Assembly (NCBI GenBank): GCA_900544295.1
Contig: UQUO01000001.1
Span: forward strand, 62,001 to 126,000
Length of the DNA stretch: 64,000 nt
Direction: 5' to 3'
Origin: an uncultured Eubacteriales bacterium
Lineage (GTDB): Bacteria; Bacillota; Clostridia; Oscillospirales; Oscillospiraceae
Shown here: piece by piece, positions 8,153 through 16,018 of the stretch
Position numbering within the stretch: the stretch's first letter is position 1
Layout of the letters: each line of letters starts with the position of its first letter
Translations under genes and position numbers: made by a program
The notes under the pieces: model-generated
Told to the model about the DNA's origin: nothing
Databases searched by the model: none
What the model saw: only the letters and a program-made list of their open reading frames with translations

Positions 8153-8844
8153 AAATCAAATTATATCCCAAAGACCTGTTGGAGACTGCCTGGCGTAAAG
8201 ATAAAAAGCTGTATGCAGACGGCGATGCTGTAAAGCCGCCCCAATGCCTGCGGTGCGGCGCCCCTCTGGCAGCCCACCTGATGGTCAATGCCCTCAGCCG
8301 CTATGCGGATGTGCAGATCTGTGAAGCCTGCGGCATGGACGAGGCCCTTCGGGATGCCGCCCATGCTCCTTTGCCCCTTACAGAATGGGATGCGGTGAAG
8401 CGCGGCAGACTTCCGGCCTCTGAAAAAGGGCGCGTATGCTATTTGGATACCATCTGCACCTTTGAGGAAGTATTCCGGCACACCGATACACCGCCCATGC
8501 AGCTTACTGGCCGGCCTGTCAGTGAGATCGCCTACTCCCGCTCGGATTATGACGGCCATCGGTGGTGGACAACCTGGCACGATGGACCTGGGAAAAAGGC
8601 AGTGCCGGAGCTGGTGAAGGAGATCGACGATTTCCAGAATGCCCTGTTCAAGCTGCCTGCATTCAAAACGCTGAATACTATGCGGCGGTTCTGCAGGTAC
8701 GCGCAGGCCACCAGTGAGGCGACGGAGTTCAACCTCTATTCCGAAACAGATCACTTGTATATTTGGATTCGGATGATCACCCGGTTCTGGGATTACAATG
8801 TCTATGTTCACTATTACGATAAGGCGGCTGTTGGAGGTAAGTAA
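8149..8844 (+). CDS. Zinc-ribbon hypothetical protein
   Basis: 231 residues; ATG overlaps the previous stop. Residues about 33-62 form a two-knuckle zinc ribbon: CLRCG, then NALSRYADVQICEACGMDEALRD, a pattern widespread in phage and mobile-element proteins. The C-terminal half has SRSDYDGHRWWTTWHD, a motif seen in element-borne proteins with the same ribbon. Probably soluble and metal-binding. No enzymatic motif. Confidence 0.7.
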   Translation: MKIKLYPKDLLETAWRKDKKLYADGDAVKPPQCLRCGAPLAAHLMVNALSRYADVQICEACGMDEALRDAAHAPLPLTEWDAVKRGRLPASEKGRVCYLDTICTFEEVFRHTDTPPMQLTGRPVSEIAYSRSDYDGHRWWTTWHDGPGKKAVPELVKEIDDFQNALFKLPAFKTLNTMRRFCRYAQATSEATEFNLYSETDHLYIWIRMITRFWDYNVYVHYYDKAAVGGK

Positions 8845-9464
8845 TGCGGCTGAGATACTACGACAAGCATGGTGCAGAAATTCAAGTCGGAATGCTGCTG
8901 CGCCATGATGGCGGCGCTATCGAGCGTGTCCTGGAGGGCGTCAATAGCAACGGAGACATCACGCTTGGCTTTGAGGCATCTGCCTCTGAAATTTATCCGC
9001 TGAGTGAGTTCAATTTGAGAGAATGGGAAATTGCGGCAGAGTAATTTTGCCGCAGCGAGGCCGCAGGTTGGGGATTTCCCGGCCTGCGGCTTTTCAGTTC
9101 TTTTGTGATTCCTTGTATTCTTGAAAAGGAAAAAATAATACGCTGTAGCCTCCATGACAACAAGCTCTTTTTCGTTCATGGAGTCTAAAAGTACATCAAT
9201 GTGTTTCCGGCAACTGTCTCCGCCACGGTTGCCCTCCGTATAGAAAAACTGGTCTACGGATATATCGAACAGCGTGACGAGCTTAAAAAACAGGTTGAAG
9301 CTGGGGTGCTGGCCTTTGTTCTCAATGTTCATAATGGTTTTGTCAGTCTTGCCGACCAATTCCGCAACATAGGCTTGCGTCCAGCCCTTTGCCTCTCTGG
9401 CCTGTTTCAGTGCCAGACCGAGCCCATGAAAGTCAAACCTTCTTTCATCTTGGTACATTTTCAT
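8814..9464 (-). CDS. Xre-family regulator with abnormal read-through C-terminus
   Basis: Residues about 14-75 are a clear HTH_3 domain (LGLALKQAREAKGWTQAYVAELVGKTDKTI in part; recognition helix KTIMNIENKGQHPS), followed by LVTLFDISVDQFFY and CRKHIDVLLDSMNEKELVVMEATA. In the family I recall, the protein ends about 12 residues later. Here the frame runs on for about 100 residues through the terminator at 9060 and antisense to the two backbone genes, stopping at 8814. The authentic part is about 9140-9464. It probably represses the divergent two-component/ABC module. See the junction finding. Confidence 0.65.
   Translation of the reverse strand: MKMYQDERRFDFHGLGLALKQAREAKGWTQAYVAELVGKTDKTIMNIENKGQHPSFNLFFKLVTLFDISVDQFFYTEGNRGGDSCRKHIDVLLDSMNEKELVVMEATAYYFFLFKNTRNHKRTEKPQAGKSPTCGLAAAKLLCRNFPFSQIELTQRINFRGRCLKAKRDVSVAIDALQDTLDSAAIMAQQHSDLNFCTMLVVVSQPHYLPPTAALS
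8844..9044 (+). CDS. Small hypothetical protein (66 aa)
   Basis: ATG shares one base with the previous stop (TAATG) and has GGAGGTAAGTA upstream. Sequence pattern (IQVGMLLRHDGGAIERVLEG, then ITLGFEA) suggests a small beta-barrel of SH3 type. It is the last gene of the plus-strand backbone run and is followed by a terminator. Confidence 0.65.
   Translation: MRLRYYDKHGAEIQVGMLLRHDGGAIERVLEGVNSNGDITLGFEASASEIYPLSEFNLREWEIAAE
9060..9094 (+). terminator. Rho-independent terminator closing the left backbone arm
   Basis: GCCGCAGG (9060-9067) pairs with CCTGCGGC (9083-9090), then TTTT. It lies at the junction between backbone and accessory DNA. Confidence 0.8.
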
Positions 9465-9534
9465 ATCACCCTATATCATTGTACATTTCGGGTTGAATTA
9501 TGAAAATGAAGTGAAATTTGATATGAGGTGATAT
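9463..9534. promoter_or_regulatory. Dyad operator of the Xre regulator
   Basis: ATATCACC at 9463-9470 (inside the xre start) and its exact inverse GGTGATAT at 9527-9534 flank the xre promoter region, with further half-sites ATATCA and TGATAT between them. A position over the xre start fits autoregulation. Confidence 0.45.
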
Positions 9535-9564
9535 TTTATTTCCCGTCAGAGGGGAGGTTCGCCC

Positions 9565-9593
9565 TTGTCCTATTTCAGACCAGGAATTATAAT
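9565..9593 (+). promoter_or_regulatory. Sigma-A promoter of the response-regulator gene
   Basis: TTGTCC at 9565-9570, a 17-base spacer, then TATAAT at 9588-9593, 68 bases before the ATG at 9661. Confidence 0.7.
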
Positions 9594-9660
9594 AGAGACA
9601 TCTGATAATTGATTTATAGATTATGTCGGAAAGGAAAACCGATTGGCAAGGAGCATAGAC

Positions 9661-10353
9661 ATGGAAAAAATTTTTAGTATTTTAATCATCGAAGATGACG
9701 TGCCACTCAACGACATGACAAAGCGACTTCTCACCCAACACGGCTATTATGTAACTTCTGCCTATTCGGGAAGCGAGGCGCTTCTGTTGATGGAGAAAGG
9801 CACTTTTGACTTAATTTTACTTGATCTGATGCTGCCCGGCATACCGGGGGAAACAGTATTGGAAAAGATAAAAAGCACGATGGACATTCCGATTATCGGT
9901 GTGTCCGCTAAAACGGATATAGACAGCAAAGTGAACCTCATACGAAACGGTGCAGATGATTACATCACAAAGCCATTTGACAATCAAGAGCTGCTGGTGC
10001 GGATTGAAGCGGTGCTGCGACGCTTTCAAAAATCCACCGGCCCCAATAATGGTAAGATGCTTCATTTTAAGGATTTGTCCCTTGATACAGAAGCTATGGA
10101 GGCTAAAATCGGGAATACCCCCATTGCTTTGACACGGTATGAATATCTGATTTTACAGCTTTTGATGTCCGCACCCTCAAAGGTATTCACAAAGAACAAT
10201 ATTTTTGAAAGCGTGTGGAATGAAAACTTTATCGGGGACGATAACGCAATCAATGTCCACATTGGAAATCTCCGCAAGAAGTTTGCCAAAGTCAATCCAG
10301 AGGAAAAGTATATTCAGACGGTTTGGGGCCTCGGTTTCAAAATGCAGGGCTAA
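9661..10353 (+). CDS. OmpR-family response regulator
   Basis: 230 residues from ATG 9661 (AAGGAGCATAGAC; a TTG at 9643 lies upstream of the RBS). Receiver domain: IIEDDV near residue 10, phosphoacceptor Asp in LILLDLMLPG, then GVSAKTD and ITKPFDNQELL. The winged-helix effector ends with ...VWGLGFKM. It pairs with the kinase at 12084 and probably binds the TTAGA-N6-TTA(G/T)A repeats found before the two ABC operons (10357, 13017). Such systems sense peptide antibiotics and induce dedicated ABC transporters. Confidence 0.9.
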   Translation: MEKIFSILIIEDDVPLNDMTKRLLTQHGYYVTSAYSGSEALLLMEKGTFDLILLDLMLPGIPGETVLEKIKSTMDIPIIGVSAKTDIDSKVNLIRNGADDYITKPFDNQELLVRIEAVLRRFQKSTGPNNGKMLHFKDLSLDTEAMEAKIGNTPIALTRYEYLILQLLMSAPSKVFTKNNIFESVWNENFIGDDNAINVHIGNLRKKFAKVNPEEKYIQTVWGLGFKMQG

Positions 10354-10356
10354 TCC

Positions 10357-10372
10357 TTAGAGAAATCTTATA
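10357..10372 (+). promoter_or_regulatory. Candidate response-regulator box upstream of the first ABC operon
   Basis: Direct repeat TTAGA-GAAATC-TTATA with an 11-base period, the helical spacing expected for an OmpR-family dimer. The same pattern, TTAGA-CTTTCC-TTAGA, precedes the second ABC operon at 13017. Confidence 0.55.
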
Positions 10373-10425
10373 AAGTTTGCACGCCGATCTGCTACAATAA
10401 GACGATATGGAAAGGGGATGATTAT

Positions 10426-11334
10426 TTGGAGGCTGCTTTGGAAACAGCCGGGTTGACCTATGTTTTCCCGGACGGAAACGGGATTAAAAATATCACATTT
10501 CAGATAATGCGTGGAGAAATCTATGCACTGTATGGCGGTCATAACGCAGGAAAATCTGTACTGTTGCAGGCCATTATTGGCACACTCCGACCTCAATCTG
10601 GTACGCTCAAATTATTTGGCAATATAGACTATCAGCAGGAGCGCCGCCGGATTGGATTTGTACCCCAAAAGCCTGTGACAATCGGCTCTCTGTCACCGGC
10701 TGATATGCTGCACTATTTTTCTTCTGCTTTCGGAAGCACAGAAAGCCGTTTTTTAGATATATTGCATCTGAACCCGAAAGAAAAAAAGGCGGTACGGCGA
10801 TTACCCTTATCGATCCAGCGTTTAGTGAATTTGGCGGTTGCCCTTTTGGGAAATCCAGATATGATAATTCTGGACGACCCTTTTTCCGGGCTGGATAAGG
10901 GAGAATGTGAACACCTGCTTTCTGTTCTGACCTATCTGCATGAAATGAACCATACCACGCTTCTAATCTCTGGACAAGATTATACGCTGCTTTCCCGGCT
11001 TGCATCCCAATATGGCGTGATGGCAGATGGCAAGCTGCTTTGTGAGCTTACGGCTGGGGAATTGAAAGAGAGCTGCCAGCGGTGCATAAAGATAAGAACC
11101 CCGCAATTAGAACGGGCTATTACGATTTTAAGCCAGCGGTTCCCGGATTTTGAAGTGTTGGGCCATGACCTGATTAGAATTTTTCATTGCAATGAGCAAT
11201 CCGGGGAAATCAATACGCTGCTGGTTCATTCCGGGATAGAGGTATCGGAAATCTGGCTTGCCGGTATGGAGCCGACCGACTATCTTTTGAAAATGACAGG
11301 AGGTGCAAAGAGTGATCCAGACGATACAAAGTGA
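10426..11334 (+). CDS. ABC transporter ATPase subunit with degenerate catalytic motifs
   Basis: 302 residues from TTG 10426 (AAAGGGGATG upstream). The fold is clear: Walker A GGHNAGKSV, Q-loop region FVPQKP, Walker B MIILDDPFSGLD. Three key positions deviate: the signature LSGGQ is LPLSIQ, the catalytic Glu after Walker B is Asp (LDDP), and the H-loop His is replaced (LLISGQD). It overlaps the permease gene at 11312. It probably partners that permease as a drug or peptide exporter, or serves as a sensing component with reduced turnover. Confidence 0.8.
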   Translation: MEAALETAGLTYVFPDGNGIKNITFQIMRGEIYALYGGHNAGKSVLLQAIIGTLRPQSGTLKLFGNIDYQQERRRIGFVPQKPVTIGSLSPADMLHYFSSAFGSTESRFLDILHLNPKEKKAVRRLPLSIQRLVNLAVALLGNPDMIILDDPFSGLDKGECEHLLSVLTYLHEMNHTTLLISGQDYTLLSRLASQYGVMADGKLLCELTAGELKESCQRCIKIRTPQLERAITILSQRFPDFEVLGHDLIRIFHCNEQSGEINTLLVHSGIEVSEIWLAGMEPTDYLLKMTGGAKSDPDDTK

Positions 11335-12076
11335 GTTATTCCGTATCCGCAAAAATCGCCTGTTTTGGGCCTGCCTCGCACTGGCTGCTTTTTTTGTCTT
11401 TGCGCTTGCCCTGACATTTTATCATAATTCGGTAAATGGTATGCTTCCGGTTATATCACTGGTTTCGTTCACGGAGTTTCTATTTTCAGATTACAGCCTG
11501 ATTTTTCCGTTGACGCTCTTTTTGTGCCTGTACTTTACAGAAGATTTTCATACCGGCACATACAGTATCGCACTTTCTAAAGGAACAAGCAGAGTACATC
11601 TATTCTTTGGAAAACTGCTGGCCTCATGGATTGGCGTTTTGTTTTTTCTGTTTGTATGCTTTGGCGTTGCATATTTGTCCATTTTGATAATGGGAGCATC
11701 CCGGTATGACATAGACTATTCGTTTTCTGCAATCGGAGCCTTTCTTCTGCTTCAATGTCTGTGCTTTTTAGGGTACACCGCATTTCTTAATCTATTAAGT
11801 TACCTGCTCCGGCATCGGATAATTGTCACGATTACCGCATTTTTTCTGCTGGGGGTTTTGTATCTATACCTCACAAAGATAAGCACAGCATTGGATATGG
11901 ATTATTCGCTCTACAAGTATTGGGTGGTAGGGCTTTCCCATAGCTTGCAGGTCAATACCATTGGGGAGGATTTAATACCCATTTTGGTTACACTGGGAAT
12001 ATATCTTTTTTTACCGACAGCTATTTCGTTCTCCCTGTTTCAAAGGTTGGATTTGCGCGGTTTGGAAAGGCGGTGA
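11312..12076 (+). CDS. ABC-2 type permease subunit
   Basis: 254 residues from GTG 11312, chosen because AGGAGGTG ends seven bases upstream. Six hydrophobic segments (for example LFWACLALAAFFVFALAL, ASWIGVLFFLFVCFGVAYL, IVTITAFFLLGVLYLYL). This fits a BcrB/LanE-type permease with the usual N-terminal SELFRIRKNRLFW cytoplasmic start. It overlaps the ATPase gene upstream and lies eight bases before the kinase. Confidence 0.8.
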   Translation: MIQTIQSELFRIRKNRLFWACLALAAFFVFALALTFYHNSVNGMLPVISLVSFTEFLFSDYSLIFPLTLFLCLYFTEDFHTGTYSIALSKGTSRVHLFFGKLLASWIGVLFFLFVCFGVAYLSILIMGASRYDIDYSFSAIGAFLLLQCLCFLGYTAFLNLLSYLLRHRIIVTITAFFLLGVLYLYLTKISTALDMDYSLYKYWVVGLSHSLQVNTIGEDLIPILVTLGIYLFLPTAISFSLFQRLDLRGLERR

Positions 12077-12083
12077 TGGCTGC

Positions 12084-12986
12084 ATGATTGTGTTATGTAT
12101 CTTGCTGGCAATGCTTTCCCTGTTTTTGCTTCTGAAACTGATTTATCAGCGGAGGCTGGTTCGGAAAATCAAAAAGCAGATTGATTTTTTGACAGACCGG
12201 GATACGCAAACAGAAATCATGGTGGAAAAAACGGATAGGCCAATACAGGATCTGGCTACAAGTATCAATCATCTTCTGAAAAAATATCGCAGCATGGGTC
12301 AGGAAATCGAAAGGAGCGATACCCTGTTCCGGGATACTATCACCAGTCTGTCCCATGACCTGCGAACGCCGCTGGCAACAGCAAACGGCTATATCCAGCT
12401 CTTACAGGAACAGGATTTAACCGGGGATCAAAAAGAATATGTGATGATTGCGGGAGAAAGAATTTCCGCTGTAAAGCTGCTTCTCGACCAACTGTTTGAA
12501 TTTGCAAGGATTGAGGCCGACGAACTGAAATTGAATTGCAGGAATACAGATATACACAGTGTACTTCGGGATGTTGTCGCCTCATACTATGGCGATTTTG
12601 AACAGAAAAAATGCGTTCCCCATATCGTTATCCCAAATTCACCGGCTATCATTTGGGGCGATCCAGATGCCTTGACCCGGATTTTCTCAAATGTGGTTTA
12701 TAATGCGCTTGTTCACGGGGATGGAAATTATCAGATCACCGCAGCGTTAGAAGAAGCTCAAACGGTCATAACCGTTAAAAATGCGTCGAGCAGTATTCAG
12801 CAGGAAGATATTCCCCATTTGTTTGACCGTTTTTACACCACCGACCAGTCACGGACAAAAAAGACAACGGGGCTGGGGCTGGCAATCGCTCAAAGACTTG
12901 TGACCCGCATGGGCGGGCAAATCTCGGCTTCTCTGCAAAACGGTATCTTTGCAATTCAAATCGTGTTTCCCATTGTCAATTTCTAA
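12084..12986 (+). CDS. Sensor histidine kinase
   Basis: 300 residues. A single N-terminal membrane helix (IVLCILLAMLSLFLLLKLIY), no extracellular sensor domain, HisKA box SHDLRTPLA near residue 90, then an HATPase domain with N-box VVYNALVHG and G-box TTGLGLAIAQRLV. Kinases with this intramembrane-sensing layout usually cooperate with an ABC transporter for antimicrobial peptide detection, which matches the gene order here. The partner is the regulator at 9661. Confidence 0.9.
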   Translation: MIVLCILLAMLSLFLLLKLIYQRRLVRKIKKQIDFLTDRDTQTEIMVEKTDRPIQDLATSINHLLKKYRSMGQEIERSDTLFRDTITSLSHDLRTPLATANGYIQLLQEQDLTGDQKEYVMIAGERISAVKLLLDQLFEFARIEADELKLNCRNTDIHSVLRDVVASYYGDFEQKKCVPHIVIPNSPAIIWGDPDALTRIFSNVVYNALVHGDGNYQITAALEEAQTVITVKNASSSIQQEDIPHLFDRFYTTDQSRTKKTTGLGLAIAQRLVTRMGGQISASLQNGIFAIQIVFPIVNF

Positions 12987-12987
12987 A

Positions 12988-13014
12988 GGGCTGCTTCGGC
13001 AGCTCTTTTTTCAT
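12988..13014 (+). terminator. Rho-independent terminator
   Basis: GGGCTGC-TTCG-GCAGCTC with a UUCG-type tetraloop followed by TTTTTT. Confidence 0.85.
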
Positions 13015-13016
13015 CC

Positions 13017-13032
13017 TTAGACTTTCCTTAGA
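13017..13032 (+). promoter_or_regulatory. Candidate response-regulator box upstream of the second ABC operon
   Basis: TTAGA-CTTTCC-TTAGA, two direct half-sites with an 11-base period, followed by a possible promoter around 13060-13075 and the small gene at 13093. Same architecture as 10357. Confidence 0.55.
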
Positions 13033-13092
13033 CTTTTCTCAAACAAATCCTAAACCTCTTTGGTAAAGTATGAGCCATAGGAGGTACAAACA

Positions 13093-13266
13093 ATGGTTAA
13101 AGTCGCTTTAATAATTTCACTCATCGCCTTTGCGGTATGCCTGATCATGGCCTTGAACGGCATATTGAGCGATGGCTTAAAAGGGTTAAAACAGAGATCA
13201 AAACCCATCGGGATTTCATTTTTGATTTATGCTGTGGCCTTTTTGCTTTTCATCTTTTTTCAATAA
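13093..13266 (+). CDS. Small membrane protein of the ABC operon (57 aa)
   Basis: ATG preceded by AGGAGGTACAAACA. The product has two membrane helices (residues about 2-20, VKVALIISLIAFAVCLIMAL, and 40-56, ISFLIYAVAFLLFIFF) joined by a basic loop GLKGLKQRSKP. It is encoded 12 bases before the ATPase gene. Small two-helix proteins at this place may be accessory subunits of immunity-type ABC transporters. No family name known to me. Confidence 0.7.
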   Translation: MVKVALIISLIAFAVCLIMALNGILSDGLKGLKQRSKPIGISFLIYAVAFLLFIFFQ

Positions 13267-13278
13267 CGGAGGAATTTC

Positions 13279-13968
13279 ATGCTGCAAATCAAAAATGTAA
13301 ATCTGAATGTTGGAAATACCGCCTTGCTGTCCAACATCAACCTGACTTTAGAGCAAGGAAAAATCTATGGTATTCTGGGGCCGAACGGGGCCGGTAAAAC
13401 AACACTGTTTAAGTCCATGCTGGGCCTGACCGCCTTTTCGGGAGAAATCCTCTCGGATGGGCAACCCGTTTCCAGTAGATGTTTTGGAAGTTTGATTGAA
13501 TACCCAGCTTTTTACCCCCGGCTCACCGTAGAGGAAAATTTGAAGCTCCACGCACAGTATTTAGGTCTGAAACGGCCAAACATCGAAGCGGCGCTCAAAC
13601 AAGTAAACCTGCTGGATGCCCGGAAAAAGCTGTTCTCTCAACTTTCTTTGGGGATGCGCCAACGGCTGGGAATTGCTCGCGCCTTTTTAGGCAATGTTCA
13701 ATATTTGCTGCTGGACGAACCTACCAATGGCCTTGATCCGATGGGGATAAAGGAAATCCGGCTGCTTCTGAAAGAACGCCTGAAATCACCCCAACACTGT
13801 ATTTTGGTATCAAGCCATAATCTGACGGAGATTGCCGCTGTCACAGATGTTCTTATTTTCATTCGTGGCGGAAAAATCATCAAGGTTGTAAAAAACGACT
13901 ATAACGAAAAGGAACTGGAAGCACTGTATGAGGATATTATGACTTCCGGCCAGAGGGAGGAAGCATAA
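13279..13968 (+). CDS. ABC transporter ATPase (BcrA/LanF-like)
   Basis: 229 residues, RBS GGAGGAATTTC. All motifs intact: Walker A GPNGAGKTT, Q-loop, signature LSLGMRQRLGIA (common variant in this subfamily), Walker B YLLLDEPTNGLD, H-loop SSHNL. Length and motif variants fit lantibiotic-immunity or bacitracin-type exporters. The stop overlaps the permease start (AATG). Regulated with 13093 by the upstream repeat. Confidence 0.9.
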   Translation: MLQIKNVNLNVGNTALLSNINLTLEQGKIYGILGPNGAGKTTLFKSMLGLTAFSGEILSDGQPVSSRCFGSLIEYPAFYPRLTVEENLKLHAQYLGLKRPNIEAALKQVNLLDARKKLFSQLSLGMRQRLGIARAFLGNVQYLLLDEPTNGLDPMGIKEIRLLLKERLKSPQHCILVSSHNLTEIAAVTDVLIFIRGGKIIKVVKNDYNEKELEALYEDIMTSGQREEA

Positions 13969-14723
13969 TGGGAGTGTTGATTAAAAATGAGTTTTACAAG
14001 TTGAAGCGGGAATGGTTTATGGTGTTTCTTCTGCTGTTGTCGCTTCTTCCCATCTTTACCGGCGGAGCAGGAGCAGTTTTTAACAACAGCACAAAATCAC
14101 TTGCTGACCTGTTCTTCTTTATGAATAACCAGTTTTCCATGTTCTTCCCAATGGTGATCTTCATTTTGATAGGTTCGCTATTTTATCAGGAATACAAAAA
14201 CAAAACTTACATCAACTGGATTACCTACGGTTTTTCAAAGAAGAAGCTCTTTCTATCGAAAGTCGCTGTCAGCATCGTTATCGGCTTCGGCTTCGCGGCC
14301 GTCTTATTTATCGCTTTTGGCCTGCTTGTGGCGGTACTCAATGGAGCTGGCAGGTTGACCGGGGGTGTTTCCCTGTTCCTCAATCTGGCAATCGGGTTTG
14401 GAATTGAAGCTGGTGTTGTCATTTTGATAACTACTTGTTTAGGGGCAATCGTTATCAACCTGAGCCGCAATATCATTGTAACAAGCGTCGTAGGGGTTAT
14501 ATATGGCTTTGCATCCTGCCTGTTCATCGGTTCAGAAAGTGGTTTTATCATTCCGGGCAGCTTCGCATATCGTGTGTCCATGTTCTTCTCGGATAAATCT
14601 ACTTACTATGAAGCCCCTGTACCGGCCACCATCGGCGGATGTATCAGCATTGTACTTTGCCTTATCGTGATGTTTCTGGTTGGATTGATTGTCTTTTCCC
14701 ATAAGAAAAAAATCGAAAATTAA
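13968..14723 (+). CDS. ABC-2 type permease (immunity type)
   Basis: 251 residues with six predicted membrane segments, beginning with the cytoplasmic stretch LIKNEFYKLKREWFM typical of LanE/LanG/BcrB proteins. Together with 13279 it forms a transporter that probably removes antimicrobial peptides from the membrane. It is followed by a strong hairpin at 14724. Confidence 0.85.
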   Translation: MGVLIKNEFYKLKREWFMVFLLLLSLLPIFTGGAGAVFNNSTKSLADLFFFMNNQFSMFFPMVIFILIGSLFYQEYKNKTYINWITYGFSKKKLFLSKVAVSIVIGFGFAAVLFIAFGLLVAVLNGAGRLTGGVSLFLNLAIGFGIEAGVVILITTCLGAIVINLSRNIIVTSVVGVIYGFASCLFIGSESGFIIPGSFAYRVSMFFSDKSTYYEAPVPATIGGCISIVLCLIVMFLVGLIVFSHKKKIEN

Positions 14724-14774
14724 CTGCTGCCGGACGACGGCAAAAGAAAAAAAGCCGTCGTTCAGCAGTCTTTT
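14724..14774 (+). terminator. Rho-independent terminator
   Basis: CTGCTG and ACGACGGC pair with GCCGTCGT and CAGCAG across an A-rich loop, followed by TCTTTT. It separates the ABC operon from winged-helix copy 1. The other complete copies have no such terminator upstream. Confidence 0.8.
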
Positions 14775-14819
14775 CCCCTGCGCCTAATACACTACGACGG
14801 CTCATAAGGAGGCGTCAGG

Positions 14820-15239
14820 ATGGAAAAGACCATCATTATTCGAATAACGAATCCAACAAAGGCACAAGATGCTTTGCTCCAGCGGCTCGTGCGAGCATTT
14901 CGGGCAGAACATATTGAGGTTCAAGAAAACACTGCTTTTACTTTATTATCTGGAAATCTACAAATCGACCCGCAACGCAGGCTGGTATGGCAGTCCGACC
15001 AGACGGTGGACCTGACCCCGATGGAGTTTGACATTCTGCTCCTGCTGGCCCGCCGGCCAGGGCAGGTGTTCTCCGCCCGCCAAATCTATGAGGCTGTCGC
15101 TACGGACTCTTTTGATGCCAGCTGGACCGGGATCTCCAGCATGATCTACAAGCTCCGGCGCAAGCTGGGGACTGGCATCATAGAAACAGTGCGGGGACAC
15201 GGTTACAAATTCATCGTCCCAGGCACCTCACCAAAATGA
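14820..15239 (+). CDS. Orphan OmpR-type winged-helix protein, copy 1
   Basis: 139 residues, ATG with AAGGAGGCGTCAGG upstream. The C-terminal 95 residues are a Trans_reg_C winged helix (LTPMEFDILLLLARRPGQVF, then SARQIYEAV, SSMIYKLRRKLG, ending VRGHGYKF). There is no receiver domain. Instead, about 45 residues form a predicted strand-helix-strand (EKTIIIRITNP, then QDALLQRLVRAFRAE). This is the most divergent N-terminus of the four copies but has the same secondary-structure order, and it is the only copy with a normal in-frame start. It ends the first cargo module. Target genes are unknown. Confidence 0.85.
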   Translation: MEKTIIIRITNPTKAQDALLQRLVRAFRAEHIEVQENTAFTLLSGNLQIDPQRRLVWQSDQTVDLTPMEFDILLLLARRPGQVFSARQIYEAVATDSFDASWTGISSMIYKLRRKLGTGIIETVRGHGYKFIVPGTSPK

Positions 15240-15242
15240 AGC

Positions 15243-15282
15243 AAGCGCACAACGGATTTTTCTCCGCTGTGCGCTTCTTTTT
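15243..15282 (+). terminator. Terminator type A behind winged-helix copy 1
   Basis: AAGCGCACA (15243-15251) pairs with TGTGCGCTT (15268-15276), extended by ACGGA/TCCGC, then CTTTTT. Nearly the same hairpin follows copies 2 and 3. Confidence 0.85.
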
Positions 15283-15349
15283 GTGATTACTTTCTTTTCT
15301 CCATGATAAATTCACAATCCCATGATATACTTCGATTGGGTGATTACAA

Positions 15350-16018
15350 ATGAAACGCATTTTAATTGTGGAAGACGAGCCGGATATTCAGGAGCTGCTG
15401 CGCGCCTACCTGGAGGATGCCGGCTACCAGACTGCCGTGGCTGGGGATGGCGTGGCAGCCCTGGCTCTGTTTGGCGGGCAGACCTTCGACCTGGTTCTAT
15501 TGGACCTGATGCTCCCGAAAATCGACGGCTTTGGGGTCTGCGAGCTGATCCGCCAGCAGTCCCAGGTCCCTATTTTGATGCTCACCGCCCTGGATGGGGA
15601 AGAATCGCAGCTCCGGGGTTTCGGTATGGACATCGACGACTATGTGACCAAGCCCTTCTCCATGCCGGTGCTGCTGGAAAAGATCCGGGTCATCCTCCGC
15701 CGCCGTGGAACCGCCGGGGAGGACAGCCGCCTGCGGTACCGGGACCTGACTTTGGATCTGGACACGCGGGAGGCCCTGCTGGACGGCCGGCTCCTGGACC
15801 TGACCGCCCGGGAGTTTGAACTGCTCCACACCTTTCTGGCCGCGCCGGGCCGGGTGTTCACCCGGGAGATGCTACTGGCAAAACTATGGGGCTATGACTT
15901 CTATGGGGACGAACGGGTGGTGGACAGCCACATCAAAAACCTCCGCCACAAGCTGGGGCGGAACTATATTGATACTGTAAGGGGGGTGGGCTACCGTGCT
16001 GCGAAAGAGGATCACTGA
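15350..16018 (+). CDS. OmpR-family response regulator
   Basis: 222 residues. Receiver with LIVEDEPD, phosphoacceptor Asp in LVLLDLMLPK, TALDGEE and VTKPFSMPVLL. Winged helix from about residue 130, ending VRGVGYR. GC-rich, VanR-like. The gene overlaps the kinase by 23 bases. The likely target is the ABC exporter operon at 19207, by analogy with gene order in other modules. Confidence 0.9.
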   Translation: MKRILIVEDEPDIQELLRAYLEDAGYQTAVAGDGVAALALFGGQTFDLVLLDLMLPKIDGFGVCELIRQQSQVPILMLTALDGEESQLRGFGMDIDDYVTKPFSMPVLLEKIRVILRRRGTAGEDSRLRYRDLTLDLDTREALLDGRLLDLTAREFELLHTFLAAPGRVFTREMLLAKLWGYDFYGDERVVDSHIKNLRHKLGRNYIDTVRGVGYRAAKEDH

